In this document: positions 8,501 through 17,339 of the stretch, piece after piece
Position numbering within the stretch: position 1 is the stretch's first letter
How the letters are laid out: every line of letters begins with the position of its first letter
NCBI RefSeq assembly: GCF_001426435.1
Contig: NZ_LMER01000020.1
Location: 482,318 to 546,317, forward strand
Direction: 5' to 3'
DNA length: 64,000 nucleotides
From: Angustibacter sp. Root456
Lineage (GTDB): Bacteria; Actinomycetota; Actinomycetes; Actinomycetales; Angustibacteraceae
Position numbers and translations under genes: made by a program
Notes under the pieces: model-generated
Seen by the model: the letters and a program-made list of their open reading frames with translations, nothing else
The model's database searches: none
Told to the model about the DNA's origin: nothing

Positions 8501-9877
8501 TCAGCGGGAGGCGCCGACGACGGCCCACTGCGGCCCGCGCGCTCGCCAGCCGAGCAGCGCGCCGCGCACGAGCATGAAGACGCCGAACCCCCACCACAGC
8601 GCGGACGCCGATCCCGCCCCTGCGCGCACCGCCAGCACCACCGGCACGTAAACCACGAGCTGGGCCAGCGCCGCGCGCGCCAGCCACCGCCCGTCGCCAG
8701 CCCCGATGAGTACGCCGTCGAGCACGAACACGTAGCCCGAGAGCGGCTGTTGCAGGCCGACCACGATGAGCGCACCGGCCAGCGAGGCCCGCACGCCGGC
8801 GTCGGCCGTGAACAGCGGTGGCAGCACCCGGTGCAGCAGCACCACCACGGCACCGAAGACCGCACCGCCCACGACGCCCCAACGCAGCATCAGCGCCGTC
8901 AGCGCCCGGGCCCGTGCCACGTCGCCCGCCCCGAGGGCGTGCCCGGTGAGCGCCTGCGCCGCGATCGCCAGGGCGTCCAGAGCGAAGACGAGGAAGGTCC
9001 AGACCGTCGCCGACACCTGGTACGACGCGAGCGTGACGTCACCGCCGGACGCCGCCGCCCAGGTCGTGAGCAGCAGCACCGCCCGCAGTGCGAGCGTGCG
9101 CACGAGGAGCGGGACGCCGTCGCGCGCCGCCGCCAGCACCCGCAGCGGGTGGGCCCGCAGCGAGGCTCCGTGCCGGCGTCCGCCCCGGACGACCACCGCG
9201 ACCAGGGCGGTGCCCATGAGGGTCTGCGCCACCACGGTGCCGAGCGCCGACCCCGCGATGCCCAGGCCGAGCCCGAAGACGAAGACGACGTTCAGCACGA
9301 TGTTGAGCGAGAAGCCCGCGACGGCGACCGCGAGGGGCGTGCGGGTGTCCTGCAAGCCGCGCAGCACCCCGGTCGCGGCGAGCACCGTGAGCATGCCGGG
9401 CACGCCGAACGCGCTCACCCGTAGGTAGGTCACGGCCTGCGCGGTGGCTGCCCCCGAGGCGTCGAAGGCGCCCGCCACCCAGGGTGCCGCGGCGAGCAGC
9501 AGCGCGCCGCTCGCGACGCCGAGCACCAGGGCCAGCCACACGCCGTCCACGCCCAGGCCGAACGCCGCCCGCGCGTCGCCCGCACCAGCCCGACGCGACA
9601 CCGACGCCGTGGTGCCGTAGGCGAGGAAGATGAAGATGCCTGCCGCGGTGGACAGGGCGGCTGAGGCCACGCCCAGACCGGCCAGCGGCACCGTGCCGAG
9701 GCGCCCGACGATGGCCGAGTCCGCCAGCAGGAACGCCGGCTCGGCCACCAGCGCCAGGAACGCCGGGACGGCGAGCCGCAGCACCTCGCGCGAGGTGGCG
9801 TCCGGATGACGGACGGGTGGCTGGTCGATAGCGAGATCCTCGAGAACTTTCTTCTGTCCACAGCGTGTGCACGGCAT
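8501..9877 (-). CDS. MATE-family efflux transporter (DinF-like)
   Basis: A 458-aa protein with about 12 hydrophobic helices. It starts near R-L-A-V-P-A-F-L-A-L-V-A-E-P-A-F-L-L-A-D-S-A-I-V-G, the MATE signature entry into helix 1. Two pseudo-symmetric halves are visible, the second opening around V-P-L-L-V-R-T-L-A-L-R. It probably exports cationic drugs using a Na+ or H+ gradient. The start is uncertain: ATG 9877 is the best in-frame codon, but it lies inside the DnaA-box cluster and lacks a clear ribosome site. The same frame stays open far upstream only because it is antisense to dnaB. Confidence 0.85.
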   Translation of the reverse strand: MPCTRCGQKKVLEDLAIDQPPVRHPDATSREVLRLAVPAFLALVAEPAFLLADSAIVGRLGTVPLAGLGVASAALSTAAGIFIFLAYGTTASVSRRAGAGDARAAFGLGVDGVWLALVLGVASGALLLAAAPWVAGAFDASGAATAQAVTYLRVSAFGVPGMLTVLAATGVLRGLQDTRTPLAVAVAGFSLNIVLNVVFVFGLGLGIAGSALGTVVAQTLMGTALVAVVVRGGRRHGASLRAHPLRVLAAARDGVPLLVRTLALRAVLLLTTWAAASGGDVTLASYQVSATVWTFLVFALDALAIAAQALTGHALGAGDVARARALTALMLRWGVVGGAVFGAVVVLLHRVLPPLFTADAGVRASLAGALIVVGLQQPLSGYVFVLDGVLIGAGDGRWLARAALAQLVVYVPVVLAVRAGAGSASALWWGFGVFMLVRGALLGWRARGPQWAVVGASR

Positions 9878-9996
9878 CGTGGCCGGTCGCGAGCACGAGA
9901 CCGGGCCGGGAGCCGTCGTCGTCCACAGTGGACTCCACAGGCTGTGGGCAGTGGTCAACAGGGTCGTCCACACCTTCTCACCAGGGCTGTGCACAG
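9854..9996. promoter_or_regulatory. Cluster of DnaA-box-like sites upstream of dnaB
   Basis: Within 143 bp there are three 8-of-9 matches to the actinobacterial DnaA box TTGTCCACA: CTGTCCACA at 9854-9862, and TCGTCCACA at 9919-9927 and 9964-9972. Weaker sites are GACTCCACA (9931-9939), TGTGGGCAG (9943-9951, other strand) and the palindromic CTGTGCACAG (9987-9996). The cluster lies between the MATE gene and dnaB. Confidence 0.55.
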
Positions 9997-10132
9997 GCCC
10001 GCTTGAGTCCACCCGCCGGACCTCCCTAGCGTGGGGTCGCACGTCACGACCGCCGCTGTCGGTGCCCTTTGGTGCACTGTTCCCCGGGTCGCGTTGGGGG
10101 TTCGTGCAGTCGAGAGGGAGGGGTGCGAAGCG

Positions 10133-13100
10133 GTGTCGATCACCGACGTGGACAGGCCGGCGCAGTACGGCCCACCGGACGGCCCGGGGGAGTCGTTCGA
10201 CCGCACCCCGCCGCAGGATGTGGCGGCCGAGCAGTCCGTGCTCGGCGGCATGATGCTGAGCAAGGACGCCATCGCCGACGTCGTCGAGGTCGTCCGCGGC
10301 AACGACTTCTACCGACCCGCCCACGAGCTCGTCTACGACGCGATCCTCGACCTCTACGGCCGGGGCGAACCGGCCGACGCCGTCACCGTCTCCGACGAGC
10401 TCACCAAGCGGGGCGACCTCGGCCGGGTGGGCGGTGCGCCGTACCTGCACACGCTCATCTCGTCGGTGCCCACGGCCGCGAACGCGGGCTACTACGCGCG
10501 CATCGTCCGCGAGCGGGCGGTGCTGCGCCGGCTCGTCGAGGCCGGCACCAAGATCGTGCAGCTGGGCTACGCCACCACCGGCGGCGACGTCGACGACATC
10601 GTCAACGCCGCCCAGGCCGAGGTGTACGCCGTCACCGAACGCCGCACGAGCGAGGACTACCTGCCGATCGGCCAGATCATCGAGCCGACGGTCGACGAGA
10701 TCGAGGCGGCCGGTCACCGCGGCGAGGGCATGATCGGCGTCCCCACCGGGTTCGCCGACCTCGACCGGCTCACCAACGGCCTGCACCCGGGTCAGATGGT
10801 GGTTCTCGCCGCCAGACCGGCCATCGGCAAGGCGCTCGCGCTCGACACGCCGATGCCGACGCCGACGGGTTGGACGACGATGGGCGACGTCCAGGTGGGT
10901 GACGAGCTCCTGGGGGCCGACGGTGCCCCCACCCGGGTGGTCGCCGCGACCGACGTGATGGTCGACCGCCCCTGCTACGAAGTGCACTTCTCGGACGGCT
11001 CGGTGATCGTCGCGGATGCCGAGCACCAGTGGGTCACGACGACGCGGGCTTCCCGTCGCGGGCCGGCTGCTGTCCGTGTGCGCCGGCGGGGCGACTCCGA
11101 GCTGACCCTCGGGTCGGTGCGCACCACCGAGGAGATCGCGCAGACGCTGCGCTGCGAGACCGCTGACGGTCGGCTCAACCACGCTGTCCCGACGACCGAG
11201 CCGCTCGAGCTCCCCGAGCGGGACTTTCTCGTCCAGCCGTACACGCTCGGCGCCTGGCTCGGCGACGGCACGAGCGCGGCTGCGTCCCTGACGAGCGCCG
11301 ACCCCGAGATCGTCATGCGCTTGGAGGCCGACGGCCTCGTCGTGCAACCTACGGGTGCGCACCTGCGCTACTCGCTGAAGCTGCCGACAGAGGCGGTCGT
11401 GGAGCGTGCGTGCGTCGTGTGCGGCGCGCTCTTCCAGCCGCGGACCAGCCAGGTGCGCACCTGTGGTCGCTCGTGCGGAGGGCGCGCCAAGACGGTGAGC
11501 GCGCCGGTCGCGACGCCCACGTGCCCCGACTGCGGTGTGGAGACCTGCGGACTCGTGCGGTGCCAGGAGTGCCATTGGAAGTACGGCACGGTAGCGGGTC
11601 GCCTGCGCACGATCGGAGTCCTGAACAACAAGCACATCCCCGCCGACTACCTGCGCGGGAGCGTCCAGCAGCGACGAGACCTGCTCGCCGGTCTCCTCGA
11701 CACCGACGGCACCGTCATGCCGACGGGCGTCGTGCAGTTCACGAGCACGAACCAGCGGCTGGCCGAGGGCGTCCGCGAGCTCGTCCTGAGCCTGGGGCAC
11801 CGGTGTGGTTTCGCCACGAGGCCAGTTCGCGGACGCACCGACGCCTCGTCCACCGCGTACACAGTGTCGTTCAGCACGGACGACACGGTCTTCTGGCTCG
11901 AGCGCAAGCGCCTGCTCCACAAGGAGCGCGGCGCTCGTCGGTTCACCCGTCGACGGTCGCGCTTCATCACCGAGGTGCGTCCGGTGGCGTCGGTGCCGGT
12001 GCGTTGCCTGCAGGTCGACTCGCCCGACCACCTGTTCCTCGCAGGCCGGTCGATGATCCCGACGCACAACTCCACGATGGGTCTCGACATCGCCCGGTCG
12101 GCGTCGATCCACAACGGGCTGACGTCGGTCATCTTCTCGCTCGAGATGAGCCGCACCGAGATCACCATGCGCATGCTCAGCGCCGAGGCCAAGATCCCGC
12201 TGCAGAAGCTGCGCCAGGGGCGGTTGGAGGACTCCGACTGGACCAAGATGGCGCGCACCATGGGCGAGCTGAGCGACGCGCCGCTGTTCATCGACGACAG
12301 CCCCAACATGTCGCTGATGGAGATCCGCGCGAAGTGCCGGCGGCTGAAGCAGCGGCACGACCTCAAGCTCGTGATCATCGACTACCTGCAGCTGATGAGC
12401 AGCGGCAAGCGCGTCGAGTCCCGTCAGCAGGAGGTCTCGGAATTCTCCCGAGCCCTCAAGCTGCTGGCCAAGGAGCTCGAGGTGCCGGTGATCGCGATCA
12501 GCCAGCTCAACCGTGGCCCGGAGCAGCGCACCGACAAGAAGCCGCAGATGAGCGACCTTCGCGAATCGGGCTGCCTCACCGCCGACACCCGCATCCTGCG
12601 CGCCGACACCGGCGCCGAGACGACGATGGGCGAGCTGTTCGCCTCGGGCGCCACCGACGTCCCGGTGTGGTCGCTCGACGACTCACTGCGGTACGTCCGA
12701 CGTCATCTCACGCACGTATTCTCGACGGGTGTGAAGCCGGTCTTCAAGCTCACCCTCGCCTCCGGCAAGCAGGTGCGGGCGACCGCCAACCACCCGTTCC
12801 TCACCTATGACGGTTGGCGACGGCTCGACCAGCTGGAGGTCGGTTCGCGGCTGGGCGTCCCGCGGCACGTCCCCGCGCCCGAGCTGGAGGCGGTACGAAG
12901 TGACGAGGAGGTGCTGGCGGCGATCAGCGGACCTGAACTAGGCACCTCGCACGATGTCCCCTCGTGGATGTTCCACCTGCCGAAGCGTCAGATCGGCATC
13001 GCTCTGTGCCGACTCTGGTCCGCGGGTGGAGCATTGCGAGCACCCCAAGGACCCGACGCCGGCACCGTCGTCTGGGCAGGTGAAGCCTCCCTCGGCGAGG

Positions 13101-13723
13101 CGATCACTCGCCTCCTGCTCCGCTTCGGGATCAGCGTGAAGTCGACCGGTGCTGGACCTGTTGTTGGATTGGAGCTGCGCGACGCCGACGACCGACGGCG
13201 CTTCCTTCAGGAGATCGGTCTCGAGGAGTCGTTCGACGTCGACGCCCGCGACGTGCTGGAGCGGGCGCGCGATGACACCGCGACGACACCACAGCGGCTG
13301 GCCGATCCCGTCATGTGGTCCCACATCGAGTCGATGCTGCGCGCCGGTCCGCGTTCGGGTCAGTCTCTGCTGTCGGGCATCACGGCCGTGATGGATCGGG
13401 CGGATCTCGACGTCCATGCAGTCAATGACCTGCTCTGGGACGAGGTCGTGTCGATCGAGCCGGACGGCGAGGAGCAGGTCTTCGACGCCACGGTCGTCGG
13501 CAACCACAACTTCATCGCGAACGGCGTCGCGGTGCACAACTCCATCGAGCAGGATGCCGACATGGTGATCCTGCTCCACCGCGAGGACGCCTACGAGAAG
13601 GAGTCGCCGCGCGCGGGCGAGGCGGACTTCATCGTCGCGAAGCACCGTAACGGCCCCACCGACACGATCACGGTCGCCTTCCAGGGTCACTACTCGCGCT
13701 TCGTCGACATGGCTCAGAGCTAG
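10133..13723 (+). CDS. dnaB: Replicative DNA helicase DnaB with two inteins
   Basis: Precursor of 1196 aa. The GTG start at 10133 follows a GAGGGAGGGG ribosome site and gives a normal actinobacterial N-terminus; the frame extends further upstream without a good site. Splicing removes 413 aa and 323 aa, leaving a 460-aa helicase, the usual length. Extein 1 (233 aa) holds the primase-interacting N-domain and A-R-P-A-I-G-K. Extein 2 (167 aa) starts S-T, completing Walker A, and includes L-V-I-I-D-Y-L-Q-L-M (Walker B) and D-L-R-E-S-G. Extein 3 (60 aa) starts S-I-E-Q-D-A-D. Hexameric fork helicase. The position matches Rv0058, which also carries an intein. Confidence 0.96.
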   Translation: MSITDVDRPAQYGPPDGPGESFDRTPPQDVAAEQSVLGGMMLSKDAIADVVEVVRGNDFYRPAHELVYDAILDLYGRGEPADAVTVSDELTKRGDLGRVGGAPYLHTLISSVPTAANAGYYARIVRERAVLRRLVEAGTKIVQLGYATTGGDVDDIVNAAQAEVYAVTERRTSEDYLPIGQIIEPTVDEIEAAGHRGEGMIGVPTGFADLDRLTNGLHPGQMVVLAARPAIGKALALDTPMPTPTGWTTMGDVQVGDELLGADGAPTRVVAATDVMVDRPCYEVHFSDGSVIVADAEHQWVTTTRASRRGPAAVRVRRRGDSELTLGSVRTTEEIAQTLRCETADGRLNHAVPTTEPLELPERDFLVQPYTLGAWLGDGTSAAASLTSADPEIVMRLEADGLVVQPTGAHLRYSLKLPTEAVVERACVVCGALFQPRTSQVRTCGRSCGGRAKTVSAPVATPTCPDCGVETCGLVRCQECHWKYGTVAGRLRTIGVLNNKHIPADYLRGSVQQRRDLLAGLLDTDGTVMPTGVVQFTSTNQRLAEGVRELVLSLGHRCGFATRPVRGRTDASSTAYTVSFSTDDTVFWLERKRLLHKERGARRFTRRRSRFITEVRPVASVPVRCLQVDSPDHLFLAGRSMIPTHNSTMGLDIARSASIHNGLTSVIFSLEMSRTEITMRMLSAEAKIPLQKLRQGRLEDSDWTKMARTMGELSDAPLFIDDSPNMSLMEIRAKCRRLKQRHDLKLVIIDYLQLMSSGKRVESRQQEVSEFSRALKLLAKELEVPVIAISQLNRGPEQRTDKKPQMSDLRESGCLTADTRILRADTGAETTMGELFASGATDVPVWSLDDSLRYVRRHLTHVFSTGVKPVFKLTLASGKQVRATANHPFLTYDGWRRLDQLEVGSRLGVPRHVPAPELEAVRSDEEVLAAISGPELGTSHDVPSWMFHLPKRQIGIALCRLWSAGGALRAPQGPDAGTVVWAGEASLGEAITRLLLRFGISVKSTGAGPVVGLELRDADDRRRFLQEIGLEESFDVDARDVLERARDDTATTPQRLADPVMWSHIESMLRAGPRSGQSLLSGITAVMDRADLDVHAVNDLLWDEVVSIEPDGEEQVFDATVVGNHNFIANGVAVHNSIEQDADMVILLHREDAYEKESPRAGEADFIVAKHRNGPTDTITVAFQGHYSRFVDMAQS
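10832..12070 (+). other. DnaB intein 1 (class 3-type, Walker A site, LAGLIDADG endonuclease)
   Basis: 413 aa inserted between G-K and S-T of the P-loop. Residue 1 is Ala, not Cys/Ser. Block B has H65 and W67 (A-E-H-Q-W), block F has Cys392 (V-R-C-L-Q-V) and block G ends I-P-T411-H-N413, then Ser+1. This W-C-T set is the published signature of class 3 inteins, which start splicing from the block F cysteine. Two dodecapeptide motifs, T-L-G-A-W-L-G-D-G (138-146) and D-L-L-A-G-L-L-D-T-D-G (283-293), retain their acidic residues, so the endonuclease may be active. Between them lies a Cys-rich insertion (residues 194-247). Confidence 0.88.
11411..11572 (+). other. Cys-rich double zinc-ribbon-like insertion in intein 1
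   Basis: Between the two LAGLIDADG motifs of intein 1 are C194-x2-C197, C211-x3-C215, then C231-x2-C234, C244-x2-C247, with an extra C239. The spacing suggests two four-Cys metal sites, probably additional DNA-recognition elements of the homing endonuclease. Metal binding is inferred from spacing only. Confidence 0.6.
12572..13540 (+). other. DnaB intein 2 (class 1, degenerate endonuclease)
   Basis: 323 aa between R-E-S-G and S-I-E-Q-D-A-D. It begins with Cys1 (C-L-T-A-D-T), has block B T71-A-N-H74, block F V-F-D-A-T-V-x-x-N-H-N-F and ends V-A-V-H-N before Ser+1, so class 1 splicing chemistry is intact. The central region retains one recognisable dodecapeptide-like segment, A-L-C-R-L-W-S-A-G-G-A (145-155), where the catalytic Asp expected before G-G is Ala. 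No first motif is visible. The endonuclease has therefore probably decayed while splicing is maintained. Confidence 0.88.
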
Positions 13724-13765
13724 CCCAACCTGGACAGATCCGGCTCGCCCTGCCAAGGTCCCGCC

Positions 13766-15022
13766 ATGCCCTGGGGGAGCACTGGTCGGCTCATGCACAA
13801 CCGCGACTACGTGGTGCTGCTCAGCAGCCAGACGGTGAGCTCGCTCGGCTCGGCCATGAGCGCCTTCGTGTTCACCCTGCTCGCGGTCGACGTCACGGGC
13901 TCACCCGCCCAGGCCGGGTTGGTAGGAAGTGCCTACGCGCTCGGTGCGGCCCTGACCTCGTTGCCGGCGGGGGCTCTGGTCGACCGGTGGAACCGCAAGA
14001 CGATCCTGGTCTGCTGCGCGGCCGGGGGCGCCGTCCTCTACGGCTCCGTCGCGGCGGCTCTGGCCCTCGACCACCTGACCCTCGCGCACCTGGTGGTCGT
14101 GGGGCTCGGGTCCGGCCTCTCGCGCGCCTTCTTCCTCCCGGCGCAGAACGCGGCCCTGCGGGCGATCGTCGCGCCGCACGACATGGGCGCCGCCATGTCG
14201 GCGAACGAGGGCCGCGAGCACTTCGCGTCCCTGGTGGGCGCGCCCCTAGCGGGCGCCCTCTATTCCGTTTCGCGCGTCGTGCCGGTGCTCGCCGACGCCG
14301 TCTCCTACGTCGTCCTCACTGTCGCGACGCTGACGCTGCGCGCCTCCCTCGCAGCCCCAAGCGGCTCCGCCAAGCCACCCGTGCTGGCCTCGATCCGCGA
14401 GGGCGTGCGCTGGGTGCTGGCTCAGCCTGCGATCCGGGCCATCGCCTTCTCGGCCACGGTGCTCAACTTCTGTGCCAACGCGATCATGCTGGTGCTCATC
14501 GTCCACCTCCAGCGCATCGGCACCCGCGCCCCGGTCATCGGCCTGCTCGAGACCGGTATCGGCGTCGGTGGCCTCCTGGGAGCTCTGGCCGCTGCACCGT
14601 TGATCGCCCGGCTGACCACGGGACGCATCGCCGTGCTGGCGGTGTGGGTGATCACGGTGTGTTTCGCACTCACCGCCCTGACGACGGCACCGGCCGCACT
14701 GGTGGTGCTGCTCGCCGGGGCGATCTTCTTCGTGCCGTCCTTCAACGCCGGGCTCTTCGGCTACCAGGTGCTGGTGACGCCCGACGACATGCAGGGGCGT
14801 GCCCAGAGCGCGATCGGGTTCCTCGCCACGGCGACGAGTCCTCTCGCACCCATCGCGGGCGGTCTGCTGCTCCAGAACTCCGGGCTGCGGGCCGCCGTCC
14901 TGGTGCTGTGCGTGCCGTTGGTGCTCGCCGGTCTGAACATCACGTTGAGCGCTGCGATCAGGGCGATCCCGTTGCTGAGCCAGGTGACTGCGCATCAAGC
15001 GCAGGACAGGGTGCCCGGATGA
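13766..15022 (+). CDS. MFS transporter
   Basis: A 418-aa major facilitator with about 12 helices. The loop between helices 2 and 3 reads A-L-V-D-R-W-N-R-K, the MFS motif A region. It resembles the MFS_3/enterobactin-exporter-like group often annotated as drug or siderophore exporters; substrate unknown. A CAAGGT hexamer 6 nt before the ATG suggests a leaderless transcript starting here, 42 bp after dnaB. Its TGA overlaps the next gene's ATG. Confidence 0.8.
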   Translation: MPWGSTGRLMHNRDYVVLLSSQTVSSLGSAMSAFVFTLLAVDVTGSPAQAGLVGSAYALGAALTSLPAGALVDRWNRKTILVCCAAGGAVLYGSVAAALALDHLTLAHLVVVGLGSGLSRAFFLPAQNAALRAIVAPHDMGAAMSANEGREHFASLVGAPLAGALYSVSRVVPVLADAVSYVVLTVATLTLRASLAAPSGSAKPPVLASIREGVRWVLAQPAIRAIAFSATVLNFCANAIMLVLIVHLQRIGTRAPVIGLLETGIGVGGLLGALAAAPLIARLTTGRIAVLAVWVITVCFALTALTTAPAALVVLLAGAIFFVPSFNAGLFGYQVLVTPDDMQGRAQSAIGFLATATSPLAPIAGGLLLQNSGLRAAVLVLCVPLVLAGLNITLSAAIRAIPLLSQVTAHQAQDRVPG

Positions 15023-15612
15023 CCGAGCCGATCTACGTCGTCACCGACATCGAGGTCGACGGGCCCTGGCCGGGCCCGAGCTCGATGCGCTCCTTCGCCT
15101 CGGTCGCGGTGACGGCGGCGGGCGACGTCCGCGGTGAGTTCCAGGCCGTCCTCGAACCGCTGCCGGGAGCCCAGCCGAACCCCGACACCCACGCGTGGTT
15201 CCAGACCCAGCCGCAGGCGTGGGCGGCGGCCACGCGCGACCCGCGTCCCGTGCCCGTGGTGCTCGACGACTACGCGCAGTGGGTGCTCAGCCTCGGTGCC
15301 GACCGGCACTTCGTGGCGTCGCCTCTCGCCTTCGACGGTGGCTGGATCGACTACTACCTCCGGCGTTTCACGCAGTACGCCGTGTGCCAGGGCCCCTACG
15401 AGACCGACCGCCTCTTTCACGGGCCCGGTGTGTGCCTCATGAGCCTCGCCTGCGGCGCCACCGGCGGCGACCCGGCCACCTTCTCGGTGCACCAGCTGCC
15501 GACGGAGTGGTTTGGCGACGTCCCGCACACCCACGAGGCGATCGACGACGCCCGCGGCTACGCCAACCTGCTCGTGACCCTGCTGGGGCGCCGCGCGGCG
15601 ACCGCCCGCTGA
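15019..15612 (+). CDS. DEDDh-type 3'-5' exonuclease-like protein
   Basis: A 197-aa protein with the RNase H-like exonuclease pattern. The first motif is V-T-D-I-E-V-D-G (D-x-E), the second Asp lies in F-D-G-G-W-I-D, and the third motif is H-E-A-I-D-D-A-R (H-x4-D). This is the DEDDh arrangement of RNase T and DnaQ-like proofreading nucleases. The ATG overlaps the MFS stop (ATGA), so it is translationally coupled to a transporter, a pairing I cannot explain. Substrate (RNA or DNA) unknown. Confidence 0.7.
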   Translation: MTEPIYVVTDIEVDGPWPGPSSMRSFASVAVTAAGDVRGEFQAVLEPLPGAQPNPDTHAWFQTQPQAWAAATRDPRPVPVVLDDYAQWVLSLGADRHFVASPLAFDGGWIDYYLRRFTQYAVCQGPYETDRLFHGPGVCLMSLACGATGGDPATFSVHQLPTEWFGDVPHTHEAIDDARGYANLLVTLLGRRAATAR

Positions 15613-15630
15613 GCGTCCCGACGGCCGGAC

Positions 15631-17283
15631 TCAGACGAGGCCGTGGGTGACGGCGTAGGCGGTGGCGGCGGCCCGCGTCGGCTGATCGAGCTTGGTCAGG
15701 ATGTTGGCCACGTGCCGGTGCACCGTGTGCTCACTCAGCACGAGCTCCGCGGCGATCTGCGCGTTGCTTCGTCCCGTCGCCACCAGCTGCATGACCTGCG
15801 TCTCGCGGCGGGTGAGCCGTCCGCGGTCAGGAGTCGCAGCCGGTTCTGGACCTGCTGCTGCCGCCGCCCGCGCCAGCCGCCCGGCCCGCTCGAGCAGGCC
15901 GGTCGCGCCGACGTCGGCCAGCAGCCGGCTCGACGTCGCCACCTGCTCGGCCGCCGCCGTCGGATCGCCCGAGTCCAGCAGCGCAGCAGCGAGACCCAGC
16001 CGGCTCTGCGCCTCGTCGAACCGCAACCCCGAGTCGTGGAACCGTCGCACGGCCTCGCGCCAGAGCGGCTCCGGCTCGCCGCCGCCGACGGTCGCAGCGG
16101 CAACGGCGGCCAGCCCGAGCAGGGGGTCGGTGCCGACGTCCTGCGCCGTGGCGGCCAGCTCACTCGCGCAGGCCGCGGCGGCCAGCCGGTCGCCGGCCGC
16201 CGTCGCGGTGAGCACCGCGGGCAGCAGCACCCGGGCTCGGTCCAGGCGGTTGGACTCGGGGATCGTGCGCAACACGGTCCGCACGGACGACCAGGCGCCG
16301 CGAGCGTCCCCGCGGGCGAGGCGGATCAGGGCGCGACCGGCCACTGCCACCGGATGGAACTCTGCCTGGCTCAGCAGGTGGTCGGCCTCGTCGAGGCGCC
16401 CCTGGCGTCGCCGCAGCTCACCGAGCTGCACGATCGCCTCGACGCGCGTCTGACGGCGCGACTGCGCGAACTGGTCGAGCACGGCGACGAGTGTGCGCTC
16501 CGCCTCGGGCCACGTACCGAGCGCCACGAGGATCGACGAGTACTGGATCCGGCACACGCTGAACAGCGGCGTCAGGTGTCGCCGCTCGCAGAGCGCCTCG
16601 ACTCGCCGGCACCACTCCTCAGCCCGGCCGAGGTCCTGCGTCTCCTGGCAGGCGACGATCATCCAGCAGCAGATCTTCCCCGTCCACATCAGGTCCTGCA
16701 CGTCACCCACGGTCGCCGCGGCGACCGCCGCGTCCAGCTCGCGCAGGCCCCGAGCGGCCTCGCCGGCGCTGGTCGACGCCAGGCCGGCCAGTGCGGTGCC
16801 CGCGAACCGCAGATCGGCCACCTGCAGCCGGGTGCCGACGTCGACAGCCCGTTCGGCCCAGGCCCGGGCACCCGTCACGTCGTGCTCGACGGCCAGGGCC
16901 ACCTCAGCCTCACGCAGGGCCCACCAGCCGTGCTCCTCGGCCTCGCTCACCTGTCCCAGCAGCTCACGCGCGCGGGCCAGCCACCCGCGGGCCACCGCCG
17001 GCCCCTGCCCGAACAGCAGCGAGTCGTACCCGAGGTCGGCAGCCGCGCGCCCCGCGCCGCGGACGTCGCCGCGGTCGCGGAACGCGCGGTACGCCTGCTC
17101 GCGGGCTTCGAGGCAGGCGGCTCCGTCGTCGAGCCACCACCACGCCTGCGCCAGCCCCGCGTAGGCCGCAGGGTCCGGCCCCGCGCGCAAGGCGGCCAGG
17201 TAGCCGTCGCGCGCCCCGGCCCACTGGCCCGCCCGCAGCGCCTGGTCCGCTGCGGCCACACCCGTCGACCGGTCGTCCTGCAT
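15631..17283 (-). CDS. LuxR-family regulator with TPR-like sensor region
   Basis: A 550-aa protein from ATG 17283. Residues 1-480 are Ala/Arg/Leu-rich helical repeats (Y-x-x-A-L-R-A-G, A-R-x-L-L-G-Q and similar) resembling tetratricopeptide arrays. The C-terminal ~60 residues are a LuxR/GerE DNA-binding domain: L-T-R-R-E-T-Q-V-M-Q-L-V-A-T-G-R-S-N-A-Q-I and H-T-V-H-R-H-V-A-N-I-L-T-K-L. The N-terminal P-loop ATPase typical of LAL regulators is absent, so this is a shortened relative. It reads away from the tautomerase gene upstream on the same strand. Ligand and targets unknown. Confidence 0.8.
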   Translation of the reverse strand: MQDDRSTGVAAADQALRAGQWAGARDGYLAALRAGPDPAAYAGLAQAWWWLDDGAACLEAREQAYRAFRDRGDVRGAGRAAADLGYDSLLFGQGPAVARGWLARARELLGQVSEAEEHGWWALREAEVALAVEHDVTGARAWAERAVDVGTRLQVADLRFAGTALAGLASTSAGEAARGLRELDAAVAAATVGDVQDLMWTGKICCWMIVACQETQDLGRAEEWCRRVEALCERRHLTPLFSVCRIQYSSILVALGTWPEAERTLVAVLDQFAQSRRQTRVEAIVQLGELRRRQGRLDEADHLLSQAEFHPVAVAGRALIRLARGDARGAWSSVRTVLRTIPESNRLDRARVLLPAVLTATAAGDRLAAAACASELAATAQDVGTDPLLGLAAVAAATVGGGEPEPLWREAVRRFHDSGLRFDEAQSRLGLAAALLDSGDPTAAAEQVATSSRLLADVGATGLLERAGRLARAAAAAGPEPAATPDRGRLTRRETQVMQLVATGRSNAQIAAELVLSEHTVHRHVANILTKLDQPTRAAATAYAVTHGLV

Positions 17284-17339
17284 GGACGGAGCGTCCCGCC
17301 CCGAAGGCCGTGGCCGCAAGGAGTGCGCGTCGGCTCGCC

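Noticed and set aside
9854..9996. Chromosomal replication origin
   Set aside because: There are DnaA-like boxes, but no dnaA/dnaN pair, no rpmH, and no AT-rich unwinding element; a secondary DnaA-binding cluster is the most that can be claimed.
9878..12358. Very long minus-strand open frame continuing upstream of the MATE gene across dnaB
   Set aside because: It is antisense to dnaB and its inteins; the translation is Arg/His/Asp-rich without fold-like hydrophobic pattern. Long stop-free antisense frames are expected at this GC content.
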